Notes under the pieces: model-generated
The model's database searches: none
Seen by the model: the letters and a program-made list of their open reading frames with translations, nothing else
What the model was told of the DNA's origin: nothing
Assembly (NCBI GenBank): GCA_037893245.1
Contig: JBAIAA010000783.1
Location: forward strand, 310,001 to 374,000
Length of the DNA: 64,000 nucleotides
From: Crossaster papposus
Taxonomy: Eukaryota > Echinodermata > Asteroidea > Velatida > Solasteridae
Direction of reading: 5' to 3'
In this document: positions 48,101-62,418 of the stretch, piece after piece
Position numbering within the stretch: position 1 is the first letter of the stretch
Layout: each line of letters opens with the position of its first letter
Made by a program: the position numbers and the translations under genes

Positions 48101-51100
48101 TACTGTGAACCAGACTATTACTGCCATTGGCAACCTCGTTCCCAAGGTGTCGAGCTTTACGCGCTCAACACTACCCGCTCTTATTATTGGAGACGAGGTA
48201 CGGTTCAGGGTTGGAAATAAAGTGAGCCCTGGGGACGGAATGTTGATTCCAGCTAGGTTTAAACACTTCCAGCCATGTCTTCATCGTCCGTTTAATACCG
48301 GTCACGTGACGGGCTCTCGACCAATAGGAATGCGTAAACTGTCCCAGGTATTTATGAATAAGGGAATAAATGTGTGTTCGAGAGGTTTTAATCACTCTGT
48401 TTAATACCGATTGGAGTCTGGGTGCTGATAATTACCCGAGCCGAAGGCGAGGGTAATTATCAGCACCCAGACTCCAAGAGGTATTAAACAGAGTGATTAA
48501 TACCGACCGAACACACATTTATTCCCATTCATAAATACCTTTTTTGTAAAATTCAGCCCCAAAAGACCCGAAAATTCCGGAAAATTGTCGCATGTAAATT
48601 TCGGTGTTTCGTCATTCTGTCTGTGTCAAATGACATGTTTCCGCCTCTGTCGCTCTCTACACAATACATGCAATAAAGCGTATTTACTGTGAACCAGACT
48701 ATTACTGCCATTGGCAACCTCGTTCCCAAGGTGTCGAGCTTTACGCGCTCAACACTACCCGCTCTTATTATTGGAGACGAGGTACGGTTCAGGGTTGGAA
48801 ATAAAGTGAGCCCTGGGGACGGAATGTTGATTCCAGCTAGGTTTAAACACTTCCAGCCATGTCTTCATCGTCCGTTTAATACCGGCCACGTGACGGGCTC
48901 TCGACCAATAGGAATGCGTAAACTGTCCCAGGTATTTATGAATAAGGGAATAAATGTGTGTTCGAGAGGTTTTAATCACTCTGTTTAATACCGATTGGAG
49001 TCTGGGTGCTGATAATTACCCGAGCCGAAGGCGAGGGTAATTATCAGCACCCAGACTCCAAGAGGTATTAAACAGAGTGATTAATACCGACCGAACACAC
49101 ATTTATTCCCATTCATAAATACCTTTTTTGTAAAATTCAGCCCCAAAAGACCCGAAAATTCCGGAAAATTGTCGCATGTAAATTTCGGTGTTTCGTCATT
49201 CTGTCTGTGTCAAATGACATGTTTCCGCCTCTGTCGCTCTCTACACAATACATGCAATAAAGCGTATTTACTGTGAACCAGACTATTACTGCCATTGGCA
49301 ACCTCGTTCCCAAGGTGTCGAGCTTTACGCGCTCAACACTACCCGCTCTTATTATTGGAGACGAGGTACGGTTCAGGGTTGGAAATAAAGTGAGCCCTGG
49401 GGACGGAATGTTGATTCCAGCTAGGTTTAAACACTTCCAGCCATGTCTTCATCGTCCGTTTAATACCGGCCACGTGACGGGCTCTCGACCAATAGGAATG
49501 CGTAAACTGTCCCAGGTATTTATGAATAAGGGAATAAATGTGTGTTCGAGAGGTTTATATCACTCTGTTTAATACCGATTGGAGTCTGGGTGCTGATAAT
49601 TACCCGAGCCGAAGGCGAGGGTAATTATCAGCACCCAGACTCCAAGAGGTATTAAACAGAGTGATTAATACCGACCGAACACACATTTATTCCCATTCAT
49701 AAATACCTTTTTTGTAAAATTCAGCCCCAAAAGACCCGAAAATTCCGGAAAATTGTCGCATGTAAATTTCGGTGTTTCGTCATTCTGTCTGTGTCAAATG
49801 ACTTGTTTCCCCCTCTATCGCTCTCTACACAATACATGCAATAAAGCGTATTTACTGTGAACCAGACTATTACTGCCATTGGCAACCTCGTTCCCAAGGT
49901 GTCGAGCTTTACGCGCTCAACACTACCCGCTCTTATTATTGGAGACGAGGTACGGTTCAGGGTTGGAAATAAAGTGAGCCCTGGGGACGGAATGTTGATT
50001 CCAGCTAGGTTTAAACACTTCCAGCCATGTCTTCATCGTCCGTTTAATACCGGCCACGTGACGGGCTCTCGACCAATAGGAATGCGTAAACTGTCCCAGG
50101 TATTTATGAATAAGGGAATAAATGTGTGTTCGAGAGGTTTTAATCACTCTGTTTAATACCGATTGGAGTCTGGGTGCTGATAATTACCCGAGCCGAAGGC
50201 GAGGGTAATTATCAGCACCCAGACTCCAAGAGGTATTAAACAGAGTGATTAATACCGACCGAACACACATTTATTCCCATTCATAAATACCTTTTTTGTA
50301 AAATTCAGCCCCAAAAGACCCGAAAATTCCGGAAAATTGTCGCATGTAAATTTCGGTGTTTCGTCATTCTGTCTGTGTCAAATGACATGTTTCCGCCTCT
50401 GTCGCTCTCTACACAATACATGCAATAAAGCGTATTTACTGTGAACCAGACTATTACTGCCATTGGCAACCTCGTTCCCAAGGTGTCGAGCTTTACGCGC
50501 TCAACACTACCCGCTCTTATTATTGGAGACGAGGTACGGTTCAGGGTTGGAAATAAAGTGAGCCCTGGGGACGGAATGTTGATTCCAGCTAGGTTTAAAC
50601 ACTTCCAGCCATGTCTTCATCGTCCGTTTAATACCGGCCACGTGACGGGCTCTCGACCAATAGGAATGCGTAAACTGTCCCAGGTATTTATGAATAAGGG
50701 AATAAATGTGTGTTCGAGAGGTTTATATCACTCTGTTTAATACCGATTGGAGTCTGGGTGCTGATAATTACCCGAGCCGAAGGCGAGGGTAATTATCAGC
50801 ACCCAGACTCCAAGAGGTATTAAACAGAGTGATTAATACCGACCGAACACACATTTATTCCCATTCATAAATACCTTTTTTGTAAAATTCAGCCCCAAAA
50901 GACCCGAAAATTCCGGAAAATTGTCGCATGTAAATTTCGGTGTTTCGTCATTCTGTCTGTGTCAAATGACTTGTTTCCCCCTCTATCGCTCTCTACACAA
51001 TACATGCAATAAAGCGTATTTACTGTGAACCAGACTATTACTGCCATTGGCAACCTCGTTCCCAAGGTGTCGAGCTTTACGCGCTCAACACTACCCGCTC

Positions 51101-51608
51101 TTATTATTGGAGACGAGGTACGGTTCAGGGTTGGAAATAAAGTGAGCCCTGGGGACGGAATGTTGATTCCAGCTAGGTTTAAACACTTCCAGCCATGTCT
51201 TCATCGTCCGTTTAATACCGGCCACGTGACGGGCTCTCGACCAATAGGAATGCGTAAACTGTCCCAGGTATTTATGAATAAGGGAATAAATGTGTGTTCG
51301 AGAGGTTTTAATCACTCTGTTTAATACCGATTGGAGTCTGGGTGCTGATAATTACCCGAGCCGAAGGCGAGGATAATTATCAGCACCCAGACTCCAAGAG
51401 GTATTAAACAGAGTGATTAATACCGACCGAACACACATTTATTCCCATTCATAAATACTTTTTTTGTAAAATTCAGCCCCAAAAGACCCGAAAATTCCGA
51501 AAAATTGTCGCATGTAAATTTCGGTGTTTCGTCATTCTGTCTGTGTCAAATGACATGTTTCCGCCTCTGTCGCTCTCTACACAATACATGCAATAAAGCG
51601 TATTTACT
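45185..51608 (+). repeat. Highly homogeneous monomers with a local dimer
   Basis: Eleven monomers differ from one another at very few sites. Shared variants include ATTCCGCCCC with CTCTATCGCTC before anchors 45185 and 45769, and CCGGTCACGTGAC in monomers 45769, 46353, 46937 and 48105. GGTTTATATCACTC near 49553 and 50721, and ACTTGTTTCCCCCTCTATCG near 49802 and 50970, define a 1168-bp dimer. The low divergence suggests recent amplification or conversion. Confidence 0.85.
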
Positions 51609-54528
51609 GTGAACCAGACTAATACTGCCATTGGCAACCTCGTTCCCAAGGTGTCGAGCTTTACGCGCTCTACGCTACCCGCTCTTATTATTGGATACGA
51701 GGTACGGTTCAGGGTTGGAAATAAAGTGAGCCCTGGGGACGGAATGTTGATTCCAGCTAGGTTTAAACACTTCCAGCCATGTCTTCATCGTCCGTTTAAT
51801 ACCGGCCACGTGACGGGCTCTCGACCAATAGGATTGCGTAAACTGTCCCAGGTATTTATGAATAGTGGAATAAATGTGTGTTCGAGAGGTTTTAATCACT
51901 CTGTTTAATACCGATTGGAGTCTGGGTGCTGATAATTACCCGAGCCGAAGGCGAGGGTAATTATCAGCACCCAGACTCCAAGAGGTATTAAACAGAGTGA
52001 TTAATACCGACCGAACACACATTTATTCCCATTCATAAATACCTTTTTTGTAAAATTCAGCCCCAAAAGACCCGAAAATTCCGGAAAATTGTCGCATGTA
52101 AATTTCGGTGTTTCGTCATTCTGTCTGTGTCAAATGACATGTTTCCGCCTCTATCGCTCTCTACACAATACATGCAATAAAGCGTATTTACTGTGAACCA
52201 GACTATTACTGCCATTGGCAACCTCGTTCCCAAGGTGTCGAGCTTTACGCGCTCAACACTACCCGCTCTTATTATTGGAGACGAGGTACGGTTCAGGGTT
52301 GGAAATAAAGTGAGCCCTGGGGACGGAATGTTGATTCCAGCTAGGTTTAAACACTTCCAGCCATGTCTTCATCGTCCGTTTAATACCGGCCACGTGACGG
52401 GCTCTCGACCAATAGGAATGCGTGAACTGTCCCAGGTATTTATGAATAAGGGAATAAATGTGTGTTCGAGAGGTTTTAATCACTCTGTTTAATACCGATT
52501 GGAGTCTGGGTGCTGATAATTACCCGAGACGAAGGCGAGGATAATTATCAGCACCCAGACTCCAAGAGGTATTAAACAGAGTGATTAATACCGACCGAAC
52601 ACACATTTATTCCCATTCATAAATACCTTTTTTGTAAAATTCAGCCCCAAAAGACCCGAAAATTTCGGAAAATTGTCGCATGTAAATTTCGGTGTTTCGT
52701 CATTCTGTCTGTGTCAAATGACATGTTTCCGCCTCTGTCGCTCTCTACACAATACATGCAATAAAGCGTATTTACTGTGAACCAGACTAATACTGCCATT
52801 GGCAACCTCGTTCCCAAGGTGTCGAGCTTTACGCGCTCAACGCTACCCGCTCTTATTATTGGATACGAGGTACGGTTCAGGGTTGGAAATAAAGTGAGCC
52901 CTGGGGACGGAATGTTGATTCCAGCTAGGTTTAAACACTTCCAGCCATGTCTTCATCGTCCGTTTAATACCGGCCACGTGACGGGCTCTCGACCAATAGG
53001 AATGCGTAAACTGTCCCAGGTATTTATGAATAGGGGAATAAATGTGTGTTCGAGAGGTTTTAATCACTCTGTTTAATACCGATTGGAGTCTGGGTGCTGA
53101 TAATTACCCGAGCCGAAGGCGAGGGTAATTATCAGCACCCAGACTCCAAGAGGTATTAAACATAGTGATTAATACCGACCGAACACACATTTATTCCCAT
53201 TCATAAATACCTTTTTTGTAAAATTCAGCCCCAAAAGACCCGAAAATTCCGGAAAATTGTCGCATGTAAATTTCGGTGTTTCGTCATTCTGTCTGTGTCA
53301 AATGACATGTTTCCGCCTCTGTCGCTCTCTACACAATACATGCAATAAAGCGTATTTACTGTGAACCAGACTATTACTGCCATTGGCAACCTCGTTCCCA
53401 AGGTGTCGAGCTTTACGCGCTCAACACTACCCGCTCTTATTATTGGAGACGAGGTACGGTTCAGGGTTGGAAATAAAGTGAGCCCTGGGGACGGAATGTT
53501 GATTCCAGCTAGGTTTAAACACTTCCAGCCATGTCTTCATCGTCCGTTTAATACCGGCCACGTGACGGGCTCTCGACCAATAGGAATGCGTAAACTGTCC
53601 CAGGTATTTATGAATAGGGGAATAAATGTGTGTTCGAGATGTTTTAATCACTCTGTTTAATACCGATTGGAGTCTGGGTGCTGATAATTACCCGAGCCGA
53701 AGGCGAGGGTAATTATCAGCACCCAGACTCCAAGAGGTATTAAACATAGTGATTAATACCGACCGAACACACATTTATTCCCATTCATAAATACCTTTTT
53801 TGTAAAATTCAGCCCCAAAAGACCCGAAAATTCCGGAAAATTGTCGCATGTAAATTTCGGTGTTTCGTCATTCTGTCTGTGTCAAATGACATGTTTCCGC
53901 CTCTGTCGCTCTCTACACAATACATGCAATAAAGCGTATTTACTGTGAACCAGACTATTACTGCCATTGGCAACCTCGTTCCCAAGGTGTCGAGCTTTAC
54001 GCGCTCAACACTACCCGCTCTTATTATTGGAGACGAGGTACGGTTCAGGGTTGGAAATAAAGTGAGCCCTGGGGACGGAATGTTGACTCCAGCTAGGTTT
54101 AAACACTTCCAGCCATGTCTTCATCGTCCGTTTAATACCGGCCACGTGACGGGCTCTCGACCAATAGGAATGCGTAAACTTTCCCAGGTATTTATGAATA
54201 AGGGAATAAATGTGTGTTCGAGAGGTTTTAATCACTCTGTTTAATACCGATTGGAGTCTGGGTGCTGATAATTACCCGAGCCGAAGGCGAGGGTAATTAT
54301 CAGCACCCAGACTCCAAGAGGTATTAAACAGAGTAATTAATACCGACCGAACACACATTTATTCCCATTCATAAATACCTTTTTTGTAAAATTCAGCCCC
54401 AAAAGACCCGAAAATTCCGGAAAATTGTCGCATGTAAATTTCGGTGTTTCGTCATTCTGTCTGTGTCAAATGACATGTTTCCGCCTCTATCGCTCTCTAC
54501 ACAATACATGCAATAAAGCGTATTTACT
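51609..54528 (+). repeat. Satellite segment with short-range duplications
   Basis: Monomers 51609 and 52777 share CTAATACTGCC and GGATACGAGG at a 1168-bp spacing. Monomers 52777 and 53361 share AATAGGGGAATAAATG and TAAACATAGTG at one-monomer spacing. The 51609 copy has private changes GGATTGCG and AATAGTGGAAT. The 52193 copy has CGTGAACTG and an apex change near 52529. The 53945 copy is T type with TTTCCCAGG. Confidence 0.8.
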
Positions 54529-57500
54529 GTGAACCAGACTATTACTGCCATTGGCAACCTCGTTCCCAAGGTGTCGAGCTTTACGCGCTCAACACTACCC
54601 GCTCTTATTATTGGAGACGAGGTACGGTTCAGGGTTGGAAATAAAGTGAGCCCTGGGGACGGAATGTTGATTCCAGCTAGGTTTAAACACTTCCAGCCAT
54701 GTCTTCATCGTCCGTTTAATACCGGCCACGTGACGGGCTCTCGACCAATAGGAATGCGTAAACTGTCCCAGGTATTTATGAATAAGGGAATAAATGTGTG
54801 TTCGAGAGGTTTTAATCACTCTGTTTAATACCGATTGGAGTCTGGGTGCTGATAATTACCCGAGCCGAAGGCGAGGGTAATTATCAGCACCCAGACTCCA
54901 AGAGGTATTAAACAGAGTGATTAATACCGACCGAACACACATTTATTCCCATTCATAAATACCTTTTTTTGTAAAATTCAGCCCCAAAAGACCCGAAAAT
55001 TCCGGAAAATTTTCGCATGTAAATTTCGGTGTTTCGTCATTCTGTCTGTGTCAAATGACATGTTTCCGCCTCTGTCGCTCTCTACACAATACATGCAATA
55101 AAGCGTATTTACTGTGAACCAGACTATTACTGCCATTGGCAACCTCGTTCCCAAGGTGTCGAGCTTTACGCGCTCAACACTACCCGCTCTTATTATTGGA
55201 GACGAGGTACGGTTCAGGGTTGGAAATAAAGTGAGCCCTGGGGACGGAATGTTGATTCCAGCTAGGTTTAAACACTTCCAGCCATGTCTTCATCGTCCGT
55301 TTAATACCGGCCACGTGACGGGCTCTCGACCAATAGGAATGCGTAAACTGTCCCAGGTATTTATGAATAAGGGAATAAATGTGTGTTCGAGAGGTTTTAA
55401 TCACTCTGTTTAATACCGATTGGAGTCTGGGTGCTGATAATTACCCGAGCCGAAGGCGAGGGTAATTATCAGCACCCAGACTCCAAGAGGTATTAAACAG
55501 AGTGATTAATACCGACCGAACACACATTTATTCCCATTCATAAATACCTTTTTTGTAAAATTCAGCCCCAAAAGACCCGAAAATTCCGGAAAATTTTCGC
55601 ATGTAAATTTCGGTGTTTCGTCATTCTGTCTGTGTCAAATGACATGTTTCCGCCTCTGTCGCTCTCTACACAATACATGCAATAAAGCGTATTTACTGTG
55701 AACCAGACTATTACTGCCATTGGCAACCTCGTTCCCAAGGTGTCGAGCTTTACGCGCTCAACACTACCCGCTCTTATTATTGGAGACGAGGTACGGTTCA
55801 GGGTTGGAAATAAAGTGAGCCCTGGGGACGGAATGTTGATTCCAGCTAGGTTTAAACACTTCCAGCCATGTCTTCATCGTCCGTTTAATACCGGCCACGT
55901 GACGGGCTCTCGACCAATAGGAATGCGTAAACTGTCCCTGGTATTTATGAATAAGGGAATAAATGTGTGTTCGAGAGGTTTTAATCACTCTGTTTAATAC
56001 CGATTGGAGTCTGGGTGCTGATAATTACCCGAGCCGAAGGCGAGGGTAATTATCAGCACCCAGACTCCAAGAGGTATTAAACAGAGTGATTAATACCGAC
56101 CGAACACACATTTATTCCCATTCATAAATACCTTTTTTGTAAAATTCAGCCCCAAAAGACCCGAAAATTCCGGAAAATTTTCGCATGTAAATTTCGGTGT
56201 TTCGTCATTCTGTCTGTGTCAAATGACATGTTTCCGCCTCTGTCGCTCTCTACACAATACATGCAATAAAGCGTATTTACTGTGAACCAGACTATTACTG
56301 CCATTGGCAACCTCGTTCCCAAGGTGTCGAGCTTTACGCGCTCAACACTACCCGCTCTTATTATTGGAGACGAGGTACGGTTCAGGGTTGGAAATAAAGT
56401 GAGCCCTGGGGACGGAATGTTGATTCCAGCTAGGTTTAAACACTTCCAGCCATGTCTTCATCGTCCGTTTAATACCGGCCACGTGACGGGCTCTCGACCA
56501 ATAGGAATGCGTAAACTGTCCCAGGTATTTATGAATAAGGGAATAAATGTGTGTTCGAGAGGTTTTAATCACTCTGTTTAATACCGATTGGAGTCTGGGT
56601 GCTGATAATTACCCGAGCCGAAGGCGAGGGTAATTATCAGCACCCAGACTCCAAGAGGTATTAAACAGAGTGATTAATACCGACCGAACACACATTTATT
56701 CCCATTCATAAATACCTTTTTTGTAAAATTCAGCCCCAAAAGACCCGAAAATTCCGGAAAATTTTCGCATGTAAATTTCGGTGTTTCGTCATTCTGTCTG
56801 TGTCAAATGACATGTTTCCGCCTCTGTCGCTCTCTACACAATACATGCAATAAAGCGTATTTACTGTGAACCAGACTATTACTGCCATTGGCAACCTCGT
56901 TCCCAAGGTGTCGAGCTTTACGCGCTCAACACTACCCGCTCTTATTATTGGAGACGAGGTACGGTTCAGGGTTGGAAATAAAGTGAGCCCTGGGGACGGA
57001 ATGTTGATTCCAGCTAGGTTTAAACACTTCCAGCCATGTCTTCATCGTCCGTTTAATACCGGCCACGTGACGGGCTCTCGACCAATAGGAATGCGTAAAC
57101 TGTCCCTGGTATTTATGAATAAGGGAATAAATGTGTGTTCGAGAGGTTTTAATCACTCTGTTTAATACCGATTGGAGTCTGGGTGCTGATAATTACCCGA
57201 GCCGAAGGCGAGGGTAATTATCAGCACCCAGACTCCAAGAGGTATTAAACAGAGTGATTAATACCGACCGAACACACATTTATTCCCATTCATAAATACC
57301 TTTTTTGTGAAATTCAGCCCCAAAAGACCCGAAAATTCCGGAAAATTGTCGCATGTAAATTTCGGTGTTTCGTCATTCTGTCTGTGTCAAATGACATGTT
57401 TCCGCCTCTGTCGCTCTCTACACAATACATGCAATAAAGCGTATTTACTGTGAACCAGACTATTACTGCCAATGGCAACCTCGTTCCCAAGGTGTCGAGC

Positions 57501-58033
57501 TTTACGCGCTTAACACTACCCGCTCTTATTATTGGAGACGAGGTACGGTTCAGGGTTGGAAATAAAGTAAGCCCTGGGGACGGAATGTTGATTCCAGCTA
57601 GGTTTAAACACTTCCAGCCATGTCTTCATCGTCCGTTTAATACCGGCCACGTGACAAGCTCTCGACCAATAGGAATGCGTAAACTGTCCCTGGTATTTAT
57701 GAATAAGGGAATAAATGTGTGTTCGAGAGGTTTTAATCACTCTGTTTAATACCGATTGGAGTCTGGGTGCTGATAATTACCCGAGCCGAAGGCGAGGGTA
57801 ATTATCAGCACCCAGACTCCAAGAGGTATTAAACAGAGTGATTAATACCGACCGAACACACATTTATTCCCATTCATAAATACCTTTTTTGTAAAATTCA
57901 GCCCCAAAAGACCCGAAAATTCCGGAAAATTGTCGCATGTAAATTTCGGTGTTTCGTCATTCTGTCTGTGTCAAATGACATGTTTCCGCCTCTGTCGCTC
58001 TCTACACAATACATGCAATAAAGCGTATTTACT
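54529..58033 (+). repeat. Two-monomer higher-order repeat, 1168 bp
   Basis: CTGTCCCTGG (instead of CCCAGG) marks monomers 55698, 56866 and 57450, with 1168 bp between the first two. AAAATTTTCGCATG marks the junctions near 55008, 55592, 56176 and 56760. The 57450 monomer has several private changes, including CCAATGGC, CGCTTAACAC, AAAGTAAGCC and GTGACAAGC. Confidence 0.8.
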
Positions 58034-60368
58034 GTGAACCAGACTATTACTGCCATTGGCAACCTCGTTCCCAAGGTGTCGAGCTTTACGCGCTCAACAC
58101 TACCCGCTCTTATTATTGGAGACGAGGTACGGTTCAGGGTTGGAAATAAAGTGAGCCCTGGGGACGGAATGTTGATTCCAGCTAGGTTTAAACACTTCCA
58201 GCCATGTCTTCATCGTCCGTTTAATACCGGCCACGTGACGGGCTCTCGACCAATAGGAATGCGTAAACTGTCCCAGGTATTTATAAATAAGGGAATAAAT
58301 GTGTGTTCGAGAGGTTTTAATCAATCTGTTTAATACCGATTGGAGTCTGGGTGCTGATAATTACCCGAGCCGAAGGCGAGGGTAATTATCAGCACCCAGA
58401 CTCCAAGAGGTATTAAACAGAGTGATTAATACCGACCGAACACACATTTATTCCCATTCATAAATACCTTTTTTGTAAAATTCAGCCCCAAAAGACCCGA
58501 AAATTCCGGAAAATTGTCGCATGTAAATTTCGGTGTTTCGTCATTCTGTCTGTGTCAAATGACATGTTTCCGCCTCTGTCGCTCTCTACACAATACATGC
58601 AATAAAGCGTATTTACTGTGAACCAGACTATTGCTGCCATTGGCAACCTCGTTCCCAAGGTGTCGAGCTTTACGCGCTCAACACTACTCGCTCTTATTAT
58701 TGGAGACGAGGTACGGTTCAGGGTTGGAAATAAAGTGAGCCCTGGGGACGGAATGTTGATTCCAGCTAGGTTTAAACACTTCCAGCCATGTCTTCATCGT
58801 CCGTTTAATACCGGCCACGTGACGGGCTCTCGACCAATAGGAATGCGTAAACTGTCCCAGGTATTTATGAATAAGGGAATAAATGTGTGTTCGAGAGGTT
58901 TTAATCACTCTGTTTAATACCGATTGGAGTCTGGGTGCTGATAATTACCCGAGCCGAAGGCGAGGGTAATTATCAGCACCCAGACTCCAAGAGGTATTAA
59001 ACAGAGTGATAAATACCGACCGAACACACATTTATTCCATTCATAAATACCTTTTTTGTAAAATACAGCCCCAAAAGACCCGAAAATTCCGGAAAATTGT
59101 CGCATGTAAATTTCGGTGTTTCGTCATTCTGTCTGTGTCAAAAGACATGTTTCCGCCTCTGTCGCTCTCTACACAATACATGCAATAAAGCGTATTTACT
59201 GTGAACCAGACTATTACTGCCAATGGCAACCTCGTTCCCAAGGTGTAGAGCTTTACGCGCTCAACACTACCCGCTCTTATTATTGGAGACGAGGTACGGT
59301 TCAGGGTTGGAAATAAAGTGAGCCCTGGGGACGGAATGTTGATTCAAGCTAGGTTTAAACACTTCCAGCCATGTCTTCATCGTCCGTTTAATACCGGCCA
59401 CGTGACGGGCTCTCGACCAATAGGAATGCGTAAACTGTCCCAGGTATTTATGAATAAGGGAATAAATGTGTGTTCGAGAGGTTTTAATCAATCTGTTTAA
59501 TACCGATTGGAGTCTGGGTGCTGATAATTACCCGAGCCGAAGGCGAGGGTAATTATCAGCACCCAGACTCCAAGAGGTATTAAACAGAGTGATTAATACC
59601 GACCGAACACACATTTATTCCCATTCATAAATACCTTTTTTGTAAAATTCAGCCCCAAAAGACCCGAAAATTCCGGAAAATTGTCGCATGTAAATTTCGG
59701 TGTTTCGTCATTCTGTCTGTGTCAAATGACATGTTTCCGCCTCTGTCGCTCTCTACACAATACATGCAATAAAGCGTATTTACTGTGAACCAGACTATTA
59801 CTGCCAATGGCAACCTCGTTCCCAAGGTGTCGAGCTTTACGCGCTCAACACTACCCGCTCTTATTATTGGAGACGAGGTACGGTTCAGGGTTGGAAATAA
59901 AGTGAGCCCTGGGGACGGAATGTTGATTCCAGCTAGGTTTAAACACTTCCAGCCATGTCTTCATCGTCCGTTTAATACCGGCCACGTGACGGGCTCTCGA
60001 CCAATAGGAATGCGTAAACTGTCCCAGGTATTTATGAATAAGGGAATAAATGTGTGTTCGAGAGGTTTTAATCACTCTGTTTAATACCGATTGGAGTCTG
60101 GGTGCTGATAATTACCCGAGCCGAAGGCGAGGGTAATTATCAGCACCCAGACTCCAAGAGGTATTAAACAGAGTGATTAATACCGACCAAACACACATTT
60201 ATTCCCATTCATAAATACCTTTTTTGTAAAATTCAGCCCCAAAAGACCCGAAAATTCCGGAAAATTGTCGCATGTAAATTTCGGTGTTTCGTCATTCTGT
60301 CTGTGTCAAATGACATGTTTCCGCCTCTGTCGCTCTCTACACAATACATGCAATAAAGCGTATTTACT
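58034..60368 (+). repeat. Satellite monomers with a partial dimer pattern
   Basis: TTTTAATCAATCTG recurs near 58317 and 59485, two monomers apart. Other local variants are TTTATAAATAAGG near 58281, ATTGCTGCC near 58631 and GTGATAAATACCG with ATTCCATTC near 59010-59040. CCAATGGC occurs in the 59201 and 59785 monomers. GGTGTAGAGC near 59243 also occurs near 4473. Confidence 0.75.
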
Positions 60369-60614
60369 GTGAACCAGACTATTACTGCCATTGGCAACCT
60401 CGTTCCCAAGGTGTCGAGCTTTACGCGCTCAACACTACCCGCTCTTATTATTGGAGACGAGGTACGGTTCAGGGTTGGAAATAAAGTGAGCCCTGGGGAC
60501 GGAATGTTGACTCCAGCTAGGTTTAAACACTTCCAGCCATGTCCTCATCGTCCGTTTAATACCGGCCACGTGACGGGCTCTCGACCAATAGGAATGCGTA
60601 AAATGTCCCAGGTA

Positions 60615-60809
60615 TTTATGAATAAGGGAATAAATGTGTGTTCGAGAGGTTTTAATCACTCTGTTTAATACCGATTGGAGTCTGGGTGCTGATAATTACC
60701 CGAGCCGAAGGCATGTAAATTTCGGTGTTTCGTCATTCTGCCTCTGTCAAATGACATGTTTCCGCCTCCGTCGCTCTCTACACAATACATGCAATAAAGC
60801 GTATTTACT
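60615..60809. repeat. Deleted palindrome, first copy
   Basis: The left arm and the apex up to GCCGAAGGC are intact. The sequence then jumps to ATGTAAATTTCGG, which normally lies beyond the T-run and A-rich stretch. The junction shares GC (60711-60712) with both parental sites and 143 bp are missing, including the whole right arm. The distance between the flanking anchors is 441 bp instead of 584 bp. Confidence 0.9.
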
Positions 60810-62222
60810 GTGAACCAGACTATTACTGCCATTGGCAACCTCGTTCCCAAGGTGTCGAGCTTTACGCGCTCAACACTACCCGCTCTTATTATTGGAGACG
60901 AGGTACGGTTCAGGGTTGGAAATAAAGTGAGCCCTGGGGACGGAATGTTGATTCCAGCTAGGTTTAAACACTTCCAGCCATGTCTTCATCGTCCGTTTAA
61001 TACCGGCCACGTGACGGGCTCTCGACCAATAGGAATGCGTAAACTGTCCCAGGTATTTATGAATAAGGGAATAAATGTGTGTTCGAGAGGTTTTAATCAC
61101 TCTGTTTAATACCGATTGGAGTCTGGGTGCTGATAATTACCCGAGCCGAAGGCGAGGGTAATTATCAGCACCCAGACTCCAAGAGGTATTAAACAGAGTG
61201 ATTAATACCGACCGAACACACATTTATTCCCATTCATAATTACCTTTTTTGTAAAATTCAGCCCCAAAAGACCCGAAGATTCCGGAAAATTGTCGCATGT
61301 AAATTTCGGTGTTTCGTCATTCTGTCTGTGTCAAATGACATGTTTCCGCCTCTGTCGCTTTCTACACAATACATGCAATAAAGCGTATTTACTGTGAACC
61401 AGACTATTACTGCCAATGGCAACCTCGTTCCCAAGGTGTCGAGCTTTACGCGCTCAACTCTACCCGCTCTTATTATTGGAGACGAGGTACGGTTCAGGGT
61501 TGGAAATAAAGTGAGCCCTGGGGACGGAATGTTGATTCCAGCTAGGTTTAAACACTTCCAGCCATGTCTTCATCGTCCGTTTAATACCGGCCACGTGACG
61601 GGCTCTCGACCAATAGGAATGCGTAAACTGTCCCAGGTATTTATGAATAAGGGAATAAATGTGTGTTCGAGAGGTTTTAATCACTCTGTTTAATACCGAT
61701 TGGAGTCTGGGTGCTGATAATTACCCGAGCCGAAGGCGAGGGTAATTATCAGCACCCAGACTCCAAGAGGTATTAAACAGAGTGATTAATACCGACCGAA
61801 CACACATTTATTCCCATTCATAAATACCTTTTTTGTAAAATTCAGCCCCAAAAGACCCGAAAATTCCGGAAAATTGTCGCATGTAAATTTCGGTGTTTCG
61901 TCATTCTGTCTGTGTCAAATGACATGTTTCCGCCTCTGTCGCTCTCTACACAATACATGCAATAAAGCGTATTTACTGTGAACCAGACTATTACTGCCAT
62001 TGGCAACATCGTTCCCAAGGTGTCGAGCTTTACGCGCTCAACACTACCCGCTCTTATTATTGGAGACGAGGTACGGTTCAGGGTTGGAAATAAAGTGAGC
62101 CCTGGGGACGGAATGTTGACTCCAGCTAGGTTTAAACACTTCCAGCCATGTCCTCATCGTCCGTTTAATACCGGCCACGTGACGGGCTCTCGACCAATAG
62201 GAATGCGTAAACTGTCCCAGGT

Positions 62223-62418
62223 ATTTATGAATAAGGGAATAAATGTGTGTTCGAGAGGTTTTAATCACTCTGTTTAATACCGATTGGAGTCTGGGTGCTG
62301 ATAATTACCCGAGCCGAAGGCATGTAAATTTCGGTGTTTCGTCATTCTGTCTCTGTCAAATGACATGTTTCCGCCTCCGTCGCTCTCTACACAATACATG
62401 CAATAAAGCGTATTTACT
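62223..62418. repeat. Deleted palindrome, second copy
   Basis: This has the same junction as the copy 1609 bp upstream, with the shared GC at 62320-62321 and the same missing 143 bp. The identical breakpoint shows one deletion event later copied by amplification. The copy reads CTGTCTCTGTC where the first reads CTGCCTCTGTC. Confidence 0.9.
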
